NCBI GenBank assembly: GCA_963691705.1 | Contig: OY829537.1 | Location: 51,126,304 to 51,190,303, forward strand | Source: Viola odorata | Lineage: Eukaryota > Streptophyta > Magnoliopsida > Malpighiales > Violaceae | Direction of reading: 5' to 3' | DNA: 64,000 nt | In this document: in pieces, positions 1 through 9,866 of the stretch | How the letters are laid out: each line of letters starts with the position of its first letter | Position numbering within the stretch: the first letter of the stretch is position 1 | Position numbers and translations under genes: made by a program | Notes under the pieces: generated by a model | What the model was told of the DNA's origin: nothing | Seen by the model: the letters and a program-made list of their open reading frames with translations, nothing else | Databases searched by the model: none

Positions 1-243
1 CTCAAATGATTAACCTTTGACACATCGTGGTTTCTCAATGGAATACGGTGCATGAGGTCTAATCGGCATTACTTGTTCATTGTGTCTCAACAAATGACTC
101 TAACTACATTGCTCATTAAAAAACTGAATTAGAGATTGTAGTGGATGAATAGTAATGGATATTCGTTCCAACTTTATAATTTTCCATTTATAATACTAGG
201 TTTCTTTAAAAATTGAGGAGAACTAATAAAATGTGGAAAAGAA

Positions 244-777
244 ATGTTTCACCTATTGAGACAAAAGAAACTCGTCACAATAAGTATGAATATCATCGCT
301 AAAACTACAAATATCGTCGTTATATTCTTTATTAAAATGGTACATTTCACCGTTTTGACAGACATTCGATCGAAAATTCCGTCGCAAATAATATTATACT
401 TTTGTGACAGAGAATTCCGTCGAAATAAAGTCTTTCCCTTTTTCGACAGAAACTTCCGTAGCAAATGTACACTTTTTCCGACCGAATTCACCGTCAAAAC
501 GTTTCTGACGGATAACTCGATCGGAAACCTCTCGCGGGAATATTTGGCACCATACTTCTACCTAGCAGACTTTCCCTCGAAAAATATTTTTCGATGGAAG
601 CACTCGGTCAGAAATATATCGCGGAAATATTTGGCGTCATATTTCTACCTGACACTAACATTTTGCGACGAAATATTCCGTCATAAATGCTGATACTTTC
701 TATCGCTACTATTTTTTTATAAGAATTTTTTTTCGACGGACTTGTTTCCGTCGGAAATAAGTAGTTTTTTTGTAGTG
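244..777. mobile_element. CACTA-type transposon terminus (right end, non-coding)
   Basis: The stretch ends at 765-777 with TTTTTTTGTAGTG, the reverse complement of the CACTACAAAAAAA terminus of CACTA (En/Spm) transposons. Inward of it lie many degenerate subterminal repeats around TTCCGTCG/CGACGGAA (for example near 373, 413, 665 and 735-755), where CACTA transposase normally binds. Open frames on both strands here only reflect these repeats; no transposase domain is visible. The matching left terminus was not found and may lie before base 1. Superfamily assignment rests on terminus plus subterminal repeats and is fairly secure; the left limit is arbitrary. Confidence 0.65.
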
Positions 778-895
778 AAATACTCCATATATTTACTCAA
801 TACTCTAAACCTCAAACTCCAACCCACAACTGATATGGACGCTCATTAGTTCTAACTCTCAAACTTCATACACTAAGCCCTAAACTTCATAACCC

Positions 896-955
896 TTGGC
901 TGAGCCCATGCCCGAGCCCTTGGCCGAGCCGTTCGCCGAGCCCTTGGCCAAGCCC
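896..955. repeat. 12-bp tandem repeat (about five units)
   Basis: A degenerate 12-bp unit close to GCCGAGCCCTTG is repeated about five times in a row, giving a local GC-rich island in AT-rich DNA. No coding meaning is evident. Confidence 0.6.
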
Positions 956-1435
956 ATCTTCATTACTGCCAAGGCCAAGCTTCTCAAGCCCCTTTGTCTA
1001 AGGGTGTAAGGGTATTATCCCTTATATTAGGCTCTTAGTATAAATAGTGAGCAATAGGCTCACTTTAGACCTGTCTTTAATTTAATTGCGAGTTTATCTC
1101 CTTTCAAGACCAATTAGTTGGCTTTGCCTTAGGGCGGGTTGATCATTACATGGTCAAGTAAAGGTGAGCATGATTAAGAGATCCTTGTAATCACTTGAAT
1201 ACGAGTTTAATATATTGTTGTTCATCAAAACACTCTCCTTTTCATCCATTAATCCGCTGCACCATCCGCACTCCTTCTAGCGACGTTATCTTCTCCATTG
1301 AACACTATCTAAACACCATACATCCTTGTGTTTACCACCTCCCAAATGAGACTAGATCCATTCAAGCTCAAGAACACAGTTTCATCCCTCAAGAGAAGCC
1401 GAGATGTTATCAACAAAGTAAAGGGTAAAAGGTAA
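956..1435 (+). other. No gene; LTR-like sequence with a TATA box
   Basis: A TATAAATAG box sits at 1039-1047, followed by unremarkable sequence with a 77-codon open frame that resembles nothing I know. The TATA box followed by a pyrimidine-rich stretch looks like an LTR relic, but I found no matching LTR or target duplication. Confidence 0.25.
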
Positions 1436-1437
1436 AA

Positions 1438-2412
1438 ACCCAGACTTTAATGTTTTAATTAATCACCTCCTAAATTATTTATTTGTTTAATAATCCCTAG
1501 ATTTATATATTTTTATTTAATTACCCGACCCCACTGTTAAAAATAGCTTACGTGCCATGAACTCCGTTAAAGAAAATTGACATGCCAGTGAAGGAGTACA
1601 TGACACGTAAGCTATCTATGACGTTATAATCATCTATTTCGTTGTATAATAGGCAAAAAAAAAACTTAATTAATCTCACATACTATTTAGCACAATCATA
1701 TATATACGTATATATATATAAGTATTGCTATGCGATATATATAAAGGAAAATAAATATACGTTTACTAAAGAAAAAAACATGCTAAAAAAAATTATTTAT
1801 GGAGAAATATTTGCTCATTAATATAGTAGATTAGGAAATTGTCCTTGCTAATGCTAACTAATGCGTTTCTTGAAAGTCTAAATAGATTTACATTCTTTTT
1901 ACATATATTGGTGCATAAAATATAAGCTCATGTTGAGAATAAAGAACCAGTGATAATTATTAAAAAAAAATATTTATTTTTATTAGTATCAATTATGTAA
2001 TTTCATTTTTGTTAAAAGTATTGGGTTTATTATTAAGATAAATAAAATGAGAAATGGAAGGATTTATTTGCTAAATTAGTGCAAATCCACATTCTCAACG
2101 TTTTCAAAATTTATTTTAAAAACTCACAATTTTTTCTTTCCAAATTGGCATAAAAATTACTTTTAAAATAGGTAACAACTAAAAAAAACTCTCCTGAATT
2201 TTAATGTTTTAATTAATCACCCCATGGACTATTTGTTTATTCAATGAACCCCTAAACTTTTCGCTGACGTGTCAACTTTTTTTAATAGAGTTTATAACAC
2301 GTAAGTTATTTTTAACAGTGGTGGTAATTAAACAAAAACATACAAGTTCTTTAAAAGAATCCTTAAATAAACAAATAGTCATCGGGTGATTAATTAAAAC
2401 ATTAAATTTCAA
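1438..2412. mobile_element. Element with roughly 150-bp inverted terminal repeats (MULE-like or foldback)
   Basis: The left 150 bp (from about 1438, with TTTAATGTTTTAATTAATCA) reappears inverted at about 2260-2412. The shared blocks come in the same order, including CCACTGTTAAAAATAGCTTA near 1530 and its inverse near 2312-2325. A further partial copy in direct orientation lies at about 2190-2260, so the right end may be compound. Long terminal inverted repeats around AT-rich filler suggest a non-autonomous Mutator-like element. No transposase and no clear target duplication were found. Confidence 0.5.
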
Positions 2413-2451
2413 AATTTCTTTTAACATTATAACAATTTAGAATCATTATAG

Positions 2452-2550
2452 GGGATTGAGCTCCTTTAATTTTTCCTTTAATATAACTAGTCATGTTAGA
2501 GGAATCTGAACTGTTCAATAAAATTGGACCGATGAAATTAAAAATATTAT
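2452..2550 (+). mobile_element. Left half of a MITE (same family as 13350-13600)
   Basis: This stretch matches the left arm of the complete MITE at 13350-13600: GGATTGAGCTCC, then AGTCATGTTAGAGGAATCTG, then TTCAATAAAATTGGAC. The inverted right arm is missing, so this is a truncated copy. It lies about 310 bp upstream of the PRA1 start codon. Confidence 0.75.
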
Positions 2551-2574
2551 TGACTCTTTCAAAGTCCGATTAAA

Positions 2575-2780
2575 ACAAAAAACTCATGTGTGACTTTTCA
2601 AATTCCAGAACAAACGACTTGTAAAAGTCATCGTATCGTCAAAGTCTTGTCTTCTGACCAGATCAAAATAAAAACTCATGTGTGACTTTTCCAATTCCAG
2701 AACAAATGATATGTGATGAATGACGTTTTCAATTCATTGACCCCAAGTCATCGTTTCCTCTGAGACTTATCACTTCTCCA
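2575..2780 (+). promoter_or_regulatory. Imperfect tandem duplication in the PRA1 upstream region
   Basis: Two copies of a roughly 95-bp block lie head to tail directly upstream of PRA1. The best-conserved part is AAACTCATGTGTGACTTTTC followed by AATTCCAGAACAAA, near 2578-2615 and 2673-2711. Each copy ends with a related AAGTCATCGT segment. A W-box-type TTGACC is at 2737-2742. Position suggests promoter DNA; any regulatory role is inference. Confidence 0.6.
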
Positions 2781-2861
2781 TGTACATAAATAACATCACA
2801 AGAAAGCTTAATTTTGAGTCCAATATTTAAAAATATTCAATCAATATAACAACACAAGATC

Positions 2862-3437
2862 ATGGCCAGTTTCGGAACAACACAGAGGCCAACCACCATC
2901 TCTTCAACAACATCTGATTCTGATCAGCCCTACGAGCCAAAGCAGGATTCAACCTCCAAGATACGGTATGACTCGATCCGCCCCGAATTCAATCTTGTAT
3001 GCCCTTTCAACATCCCTTCAACACCAGAAGCAGCCGCGGCTAGAATCATCAAGAATTTGTCTCATTTCGCATTGTATTACGCTCATTTCTTATGGATTAT
3101 ACTCTTGATTACCCTCATCCCACAACGTAAGGTCTCTCTCATATGTCTAGTGATTACGACATATGTAGCGTCGCTTTACATGTTACTGTTACGTGCTCTG
3201 CCTTTGCTCCACAGGTTTCTTGATAAGCGAATTGTCCTGACTTTGTTGGCTCTAGTTACCATGGTCGAGCTCATCTTCACCAACGCTGCGATCCATCTTT
3301 TTGTGACCTTAGCAGCTGCAACGCCCTTAGTTCTGCTCCATGCCGTTCTGTGGATTAGAGAGGACGAGGAGATCACTAATGATGACGCAGAGGTTCTGCT
3401 TCCAGTTGTAGCTGATCAGTCAACAGCCATGGTCTGA
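2862..3437 (+). CDS. PRA1 family protein (prenylated Rab acceptor)
   Basis: A single open frame of 191 codons without introns, as is common for plant PRA1 genes. PRA1 proteins are small ER/Golgi/endosomal membrane proteins that bind prenylated Rab GTPases in vesicle traffic. The N-terminus (about 1-60) is polar and Ser/Thr-rich; the PRA1 core follows, with four hydrophobic segments in two pairs at about residues 70-105 and 120-168, separated by the short charged loop LHRFLDKR. The C-terminus is acidic (REDEEITNDD). The core starts with IRPEFNLVCPFNIPS, matching the PRA1 pattern of an Arg-Pro followed by a segment before the first helix. The ATG is the first in frame and gives the usual family length. 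No defect is seen, so this is the one clearly intact host gene here. The subfamily is not assigned. Confidence 0.9.
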   Translation: MASFGTTQRPTTISSTTSDSDQPYEPKQDSTSKIRYDSIRPEFNLVCPFNIPSTPEAAAARIIKNLSHFALYYAHFLWIILLITLIPQRKVSLICLVITTYVASLYMLLLRALPLLHRFLDKRIVLTLLALVTMVELIFTNAAIHLFVTLAAATPLVLLHAVLWIREDEEITNDDAEVLLPVVADQSTAMV

Positions 3438-3720
3438 ATTCTTCTTAAATTTGAATATTTTTCTTTCCGACAAATTTATGGGATATTTAAGAAGATCACG
3501 AAGTTAGTGCTAGACCAAATCAAGCAGTATGTTTGATGAATTTGGACAAAAAAAAGTGCTTTTGGTTTTCGTTTTTCATCAATTTTTGTACTATTTCAGG
3601 ACCTCTTGGTTGTTACATTATATATATAGATGGGCAACATGTGTGGCTGAGCAAGTCAATTTGTATTTTACAGCACTTGTTTAGTTATTAATCATACTTG
3701 CATTGCCAGAGTTGCAAGTT

Positions 3721-4480
3721 TCAGGCATGAATTGCAAAAGGGTAAGTTTGGTAGCGTATGTCACACCATGCACTTAAAACTCTGCCCCCTTCTTCTTTAC
3801 CATCACAGAGGCTTAGAAGTTCATGAATTGCGCCATCAAGACAGATCATACAATAAGCTATTGAAAGATCCCTAGTGCATTGAGCCATACCATACACTTT
3901 CTTGGATTCATCTTTACCTGATAGCTCCATCTCTCCGAACGCGTAAAATTTGGGCGTCAGAATTGTTTCATTAGCTATTCTGCCAAGCAACATCTTTTGC
4001 TTTCTGATTCAGTGTATGGGGGTCACTAACATTTTGCGCGTTGGGCAAGCAGGTGCTGCTGTGAGTGTCGACATGGCCGTAGGATTGGTCGTTAGAGTAC
4101 CTTAAAATGCAGTAATCAAACAAAATGATGCCGGTTTCGGTATATGGACAGGATTTGAGAATTAGAGTGCTTGCTTCTGCAACACAGGATCTGCATTGTT
4201 TGGTTGACGCATCAGCTCTGCACATAGCTAACCCGTAGGCTTCGTTTGGGGTCTGACCGATTGAGCCAACCCCAAAACCTGTGGGCGGAACTGAATAGGT
4301 GAGGTAGGTCATGAGTTCGTTCACGTTTGCTTTGTAGGGAGTGCTGGGAGTGAAGTCTTGAGGGCTTGAACAGGTTTGGTAGAGAAGTTCAGCTGCAAGA
4401 ACTGTTTGGATCAGGATGAGCGTGAAGGTTAGGAAATAGAAAGATGAAGATAATCTTGAGAAGGACATGGTCATATACAA
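3721..4480 (-). pseudogene. Cysteine-rich repeat secretory protein (two DUF26/Gnk2 domains), frameshifted
   Basis: The minus strand encodes a signal peptide (hydrophobic SFYFLTFTLILIQTVLAAE) and a first Gnk2-type domain with C-x8-C-x2-C (CRADASTKQCRSC), then a second domain with the same motif (CTRDLSIAYCMIC). The two halves are in different frames: the first runs 4480-3971 and the second is open 3993-3721. The switch falls near 3990, where the expected inter-domain segment (LLGRIANETI) is cut by a one-base indel. Two domains and about 255 residues are normal for secreted plant DUF26 proteins, an extracellular plant-specific family. The start could be the Met at 4480 or the in-frame Met at 4468. 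Either a recent pseudogene or one sequencing error; the rest of the frame is clean. Confidence 0.8.
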
Positions 4481-4526
4481 TAGGAAAGACAGAAGATAAT
4501 CTTCAGGGATAAATGGAAGTTAAAGT

Positions 4527-4534
4527 TTATATAT
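4527..4534 (-). promoter_or_regulatory. TATA box of the DUF26 gene
   Basis: On the minus strand TATATAAA lies about 47-55 bases upstream of the first Met codon (4480), a plausible distance for a plant core promoter with a short leader. Confidence 0.45.
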
Positions 4535-4559
4535 TGATGGATTTTGCAGCATATATATA

Positions 4560-5685
4560 TATTACCCAAATTAATTATTTTATTACAACATCTAAATATA
4601 CATGTGGGTTAGCTGAGTTTCCTAAGACTATTCAAGGTGCTTTCAAGTTTCAAATGAGGAGCATCCATTAAGGTTGTGCATCCGTATCGGTGACTCGTGA
4701 CCGTCTCTATTTTATTATTGACATAGGATGTACCAGTCTTAGTTAAAATATCAGTTTCGATTGACATTTCAAAATTTTATTTTTTATATATTTATATATA
4801 CAAATACATATGAATTTACAAACATTCAACTCACTTATGATATATTTTGTAGTATTGGATGGAACGTATCGTCCATACAGGCCAGTATTTGACCGATATG
4901 ACTGATATAAATCAAGATAGAGACCGAAATAGTATAACATATTTTTTATTTCGTTTTTCTATTAAGATGGGACATACTGACTATATCGACCGGTATGATA
5001 TGAGATGGATAACATTCTTATTGATAACTCATTTGGTATTTTCCCTTTTATCAAACCAATGTAGACATTTGGTTTTTTGTTACGTTGTAGCTTTACGAGC
5101 ATTGGTGATATCTTGGATCTATCTTTTTGCTTAGTTAGAAACGCAAGTCTTTTGGAATTTGCGTTTCATGTGCCTTTCTTCGTTTTCTTTATTGCACAAT
5201 CTTGGCCTACACCCAAACATGCAAAACAAATTAGATCCATTATCAATTTTAATTTTCTTACTACTTTTGCAGCCTTCTTTTTTGCTCTTTGATCCAACCT
5301 AAAATTCGGGTTAAGAATAAATAATTTTTTTACCATTCAATTTCAATTAATGCTTGTATTAACTGCTAATTAAGAAAGACAACTTGTTAATACAGCTCAT
5401 CCATACTAAATATATACTATCTAATTAATGTCAAGAAAGTTTTGTTATGATTCCATGAGTTGCTCTTAGAAGACCACTCCTAGTCCTACGCCCTATACAG
5501 TCAAAGAATTTAGAGTTTTAGTAATTAAAAAGATATAACGTGTTTACTTTTTAACGTGGATATCCGTCTCCTTTTATGAGTGAAAGTAGAAGAATTTGGG
5601 AAGAACTATATTTTTTCCCCCTAGCATTCACAGAGGTTCCATTAATGATCTCTCTCACTTGTGCAAAAAATAAATAAAAGTAATA
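4560..5685. other. Intergenic, no gene recognised
   Basis: AT-rich sequence with short open frames on both strands that show no recognisable domain. Between about 4680 and 5010 there are diverged repeats of a motif around GGACATACTGA / ATGTACCAGTC in both orientations, suggesting an old transposon scrap. No RNA gene was recognised. Confidence 0.4.
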
Positions 5686-6365
5686 CTCCCTCAGTCCTTT
5701 TTTAATGGACGCGAGGGAGTGAAGCTCGGTGTTTAAGGCAATTTGTCAGCCTCTCGTCCACGTGTCAGCCGCTGGTACCTTCTTCTTTCTTTTCTCTCTC
5801 TTTTCTTTCTTTTTTTCTCTTTTCTTTCTTTCTCCCTTTGTCCGAAAAAATACTCCCTCTATCATGGTTTCCTATTCTCACCTCCGCCACAGAAAGGAGC
5901 GGACGGACGTCTCGAGTCGGGAGCTGGTGGAACGGACCCATTCCGACCAGCCACGAGCCTCCACGCGCTGCCTAAGCTCGCGCCACTCCGGCCACGCGCC
6001 GTCACCCTTGTTCTGCTCGCCTCGTCATTTCCAGCAAGAATCTATGCTCGTCGCGCCATTCCGACCAGCCAAACTTGTTTTATTTTTGATTTGAAATCGG
6101 AGGAGGAAAGATGAAAGAGAAAACCTTTTCCTGCTTTTGCTGACACCTTCTTTTCCATGTTTTTCAACAAATTTCAAATGTGGTCCTTTAAGTTTTTCGT
6201 TTCCCTTTTTTGCCTTATATGACGCGTAGCTCAGCATGAAAATGACGGGTCGTTTGAGGGTATTTTTGTCAGAACACCAACGAAGTGGACACAATTGAAA
6301 TCGCGTCAGTTAAAAATGGACAACGTTTTTTCCCTAAAACGTCCATTAAACCTGGACAAAGGGAG
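5686..6365. mobile_element. Stowaway-like MITE (Tc1/mariner type), about 680 bp
   Basis: The left end CTCCCTCAGTCCTTTTTTAA (from 5686) and the inverted right end (GGACAAAGGGAG, ending 6365) form terminal repeats flanked by TA on both sides, the usual Stowaway signature CTCCCTCCGTCC with a TA target duplication. Both arms continue with a shared TTTAATGGACG. A second, terminus-like TACTCCCTCTATC lies inside at about 5852. The interior at about 5880-6060 is distinctly GC-rich and carries a repeated CATTCCGACCAGCCA. The open frames inside do not resemble a known protein. Confidence 0.7.
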
Positions 6366-7924
6366 TAGTAAGGATCTTGACAACCTTCTCTTACTAATAA
6401 CTAGTTGTATAACCGCACGCCATACGGGTGTATTATTTTTTTAGTGTTACTAATTAAATTTTACAATATATAATATTATACAAAAGGAAAATATTCTTAG
6501 TATGGTACAATGATAAGCTTTGAATTTTTTAATTTTATTTTATTATTAAGCTTTATATATATTTATGCAATATAATTGTAATTAAAAATGATAAATTATA
6601 ATAATACAAAATAAATAAATAATTTATAAATGAAATTTTTTTACGAAAATATTTAAAAATATTATTAATTTTTTAAATGATATTAGAATTAGTTAAATAG
6701 TAACTAATGCAATAATATTCATTAATAATCTACATAAACTATCAGATATCATTAAATTTTCATATGAGGCAACTATTAGGCCTCAGAATAATGGGCCTAA
6801 ATTCCCAAAATCCAATACGTCAGTTATATATGGACTGCGCACTCAGCCCATAACTTACATACAAATCGCGCTTCATGACTCTATTTAGTAAATAACAATA
6901 TCCTCGAAAAGGAACATCTTTCCTTCCAAGGTTAATTCCCTCGTTTTATCGATTAGTAAGTAAGCTCTTTCCTTACAAGTTCTACTTCTAGTAGGATTGA
7001 AAATAATTACCTTTATTACATAATTAAGAAAAATAATTAAATCTCATAATACTACTCCGACTTCATGTAGAGGTCTTTAAACTCCTAAATCTCCTAACAT
7101 ATTTGGTACTCCAAACCCTAGCTATTAAAGGGTATAGATATAGTTTTAAGGAAGTATATTGAATAACTCCAATCTCCTAACTTTACTCTATTATTTAACT
7201 ATCTTGCAAACCATAGCCACCTCTCCATCTCTTTCTCCTTCTCCTTCATCTTACTTGTTATTTCTATAGAGAAAAACTGACTTGATCGTCGGAGGGTTTC
7301 CCCCGGGCTCACACCTCGAGGTTATTGCAGGTTTCCAGATCGGTCCTACGACTGACCCGTCTCTAGCTAGTAGGTCTACTCACAGCCCACTCAGGTTCAA
7401 ATTTGGTGGAGACAAACGCAGTTTGGTTGTTTGTTTAAAATTATTTGTGCATGACAGGTGGCTCGCAAGGAGAGGTACACACGTAATAATTTCATTTTCT
7501 AATTTTTAAAGAATTTCGACAAAAATTCCATCGAAATAATTAGCTACAGAGGTATGCGTCACAAACAGAAGCTTTCCATTGGTGATGGACAGTTTTTTTT
7601 ATAATGTCTACCCGCTTCCAGTTCGACTATAAGAGTTTTGTACATCTTGTTCAGCCAAAATATAAGTACTAAAAAGTTCATCGCTAAGGCCCACCAATTT
7701 TAAATTCAACTCGAGGATTTACCTAGTGCCAACCACATCAAAAACTCATTCCCAGGGGGCCACCAAACCAACGTCTTTGTTACCACTTGTTGGAAAAAGT
7801 ACTATCTCTTAATCGAACCATCGTCTTTGAAGTATCTTTTTGTTCATGAGATGTTTGAGTTAAACTGAAAATTAGGGAAGTAAGGTATTTTCCATTAAGT
7901 AATATTGACTTTTAGCCTATGTAT
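6366..7924. other. Intergenic with an LTR-like U5 segment
   Basis: The first part is very AT-rich. Around 7200-7330 the sequence reads like a plant LTR end: a CT-rich leader, then AAAACTGACTTGATCGTCGG and AGGGTTTCCCCCGGG, a phrase familiar from several gypsy/TRIM LTRs. No partner LTR, primer site or target duplication was found, so this is at most a solo or degraded LTR. The 75-codon frame at 7282-7509 follows from this sequence and is not a gene. Confidence 0.35.
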
Positions 7925-8755
7925 GGGAAGAAGAATTAGAGTGGAAAGGAAGGGAAGGGAGAGGAAATTTTTAAAATTTCTCTTGTATGGTAAAAAAAAG
8001 TGCAAGGGAATCAAAGGGAAAGCAAGGGAATACGGGGGAAATAAATTGTAAAAATTTCCCTCCTGGCCCACAAAAAAATTCCTCCCACAAGTGGGAGGAA
8101 AAGGGAGGAAATTAGAGACAAAAGATATTATTTCCATAAATACCCTCTTTCTTTTCTTTCTCCACCATCATCAAACCCCGTCACTCTCTCCTCCTCACCT
8201 TCGCCTTAACCAACTCGGTAAGCTCATCCTCATTCCATCTCGGATTTAGTTAAATACCATATGCTTTGCAGGTGTATAAGCCAAGTGAGGATAGTCGTGT
8301 GCTTGCAATTTGCGGTCCTCTAAACCATTTGTTACATTTTGTTTGTGGTGGGGATGGGCTGGTTGCTGCTCGTCATTTGTTTCATTTTGGATACAAACCA
8401 TTTGATTGTTATCCAAAGCGTACCCCTAAACCACTTTACAGTGGTTTGGTTACTTAGGTATGATATGTTGCATACTGCATAGGTTGGAAGGCTATCGTGA
8501 GTTTTTGAACATATATTTGGACTTTGACAATCTGGTTCAATTGGCAACATTTTGGTAGTGATTCTTTGTTGACAATAAGGATAAAGTAGTAAAAATAATT
8601 AAATTTCCTTTCCTTTCCATCCATGTTGCCATACACAAATATTAAAATTTCCTTCCTTTTCCCTTATATATAAAAGATGCAGCCATATAAGAGAATTTTT
8701 CTACAAATTCCCTTCCTCTCCTTTCCTTTCCTTTCCCTAGTTAAACTTCCCCTCT
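7925..8755. mobile_element. Foldback element carrying a captured gene exon
   Basis: Purine-rich DNA at about 7930-7995 (GGAAAGGAAGGGAAGGGAGA, then AATTTCTCTTGTATGG) recurs inverted at about 8690-8755 (GGAAAGGAAAGGAAAGGAGA, then AAATTCTCTTATATGG). These arms enclose about 700 bp containing an exon of a host gene. No transposase is present and I found no clean target duplication. It looks like a non-autonomous DNA element that transduced host sequence; superfamily not determined. Confidence 0.5.
8272..8457 (+). pseudogene. Captured exon of a YjeF-N domain gene (NAD(P)HX epimerase / PPOX1 type)
   Basis: After a splice acceptor (TTTGCAG ending 8271) the frame reads [16 protein letters not shown], then [19 protein letters not shown], then [15 protein letters not shown], and ends at a donor (GTATG from 8458). 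This matches the YjeF-N domain that epimerises damaged NAD(P)H hydrates, found in plants at the N-terminus of the chloroplast pyridoxamine-phosphate oxidase PPOX1. Two lesions are visible: the nucleotide-loop residues expected between CGP and GGDG are replaced by nine unrelated codons, and the last codon before the donor is TAG where Gln is expected. Intron borders are retained, so capture was from DNA, not from mRNA. Flanking exons were not found. Confidence 0.75.
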
Positions 8756-8759
8756 TTTC

Positions 8760-9480
8760 CTTCGTGCACTTTAGTTCCTAAGCAATTCATAAATTAATTA
8801 GCAATTGGTAGCTTACAGGTAAGTAAAGCAGATTGCAGTGGCAATAAGTGAAATAACGTACCTATGACAAAATATTTTGTTGTCATCAATTTGTTCTCTT
8901 TTTCCATGTGACTTCACTGGATGCGTATTCATTTAAATTTTCGGTGAAATATTTTTTGTCGCCGGTGGCTGCAAGTTTTCAATTTGCACATAAAGGACAT
9001 TTACAAAAGTGGTAAGACAGGTGAACGAGCTTTATTATTTTCAAACAACCTCTTTGCACTTTGTCACTTCTGTATATATATAAGAAAGCCGTCATCGCCA
9101 CGTATTATGCTACTAGCTAGCCTCCTACTGTGCATTTTGATTGACTAAATTTTGTCCCTCAAATATAATTCATGATTTTAAAACTTAAGTTTAAAATCCT
9201 TAAGCCATTTAATTATTGTAGTTAAACTAGTTATAACATGATATATTTTTATTATAATATGATTTAAATTTATTTTGTAGTTATTTTACTTTAAGAAATT
9301 ACATTTAAAATCCAATACGTATGTGACTCATTTATTTTTATTTTTTGAAAGTAGAAATATCATTACGTCAAATCATTCGGAACAAAAGATGCGATAATTA
9401 GGGCATACCCTTAACTAAACATATTCCAAATTGAAAATTAATGTGATGAGCAAACAAATCTGCTCACCACGTGTTAGGAT
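8760..9480. other. Intergenic, nothing recognised
   Basis: AT-rich DNA with no long frame, no recognised repeat boundary and no RNA gene. Confidence 0.4.
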
Positions 9481-9481
9481 T

Positions 9482-9858
9482 GTGCTCATAAAGGGCTCCC
9501 CGGGGCCATACTTTAGCCCGGAGTGAGGGATTTGTCAGGGGGATCCTCTCTCACCGTACCTCTTCATCCCGTGTGCTGAAACGTTGTTTGCAATGCTTAA
9601 GGCGGCGGTGGAACCAAAAGCTTTAAAGGGATTTAAGATTTGTAGTAAGGCCTCGGTAATTAGCCATTTGTTCTATACAGATGACAACCTTATTTTCTAT
9701 CATGCCTTTGAGCAAGATGCTAGGACTGTTTCGGTTATCCTGAAGCAATATGAGATTGCCTCAAGCTAGAAGGTAAACATAGACAAGTCTGAAGAATCTT
9801 TCAGTCTTAATGTGGATAGTAGAGTTAGGGATCTTGTTAGAGTCCAACTGGAAGTTAA
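9482..9858 (+). pseudogene. LINE (L1-type) reverse transcriptase fragment
   Basis: One frame shows in order GSPGPYFSPE, a stop, GICQGDPLSPYLF, then LFYTDDNLIF (the F/Y-x-DD catalytic box) and KVNIDKSEESFSLNV. This is the central palm region of a plant L1-type non-LTR reverse transcriptase. Two in-frame stops (TGA where Arg is expected before GICQGDP, and TAG where Gln is expected before KVN) show decay. Endonuclease, RNase H and poly-A tail are absent. The fragment ends directly at the solo LTR that starts at 9867. Confidence 0.85.
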
Positions 9859-9866
9859 GGTGGTGG

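Noticed and set aside
244..693. 149-codon open frame and its antisense partner.
   Set aside because: The translation only mirrors CACTA subterminal repeats; no domain.
5729..6114. Two overlapping frames of about 120 codons.
   Set aside because: They lie inside a Stowaway-like element, are low-complexity at the start and match no family I know.
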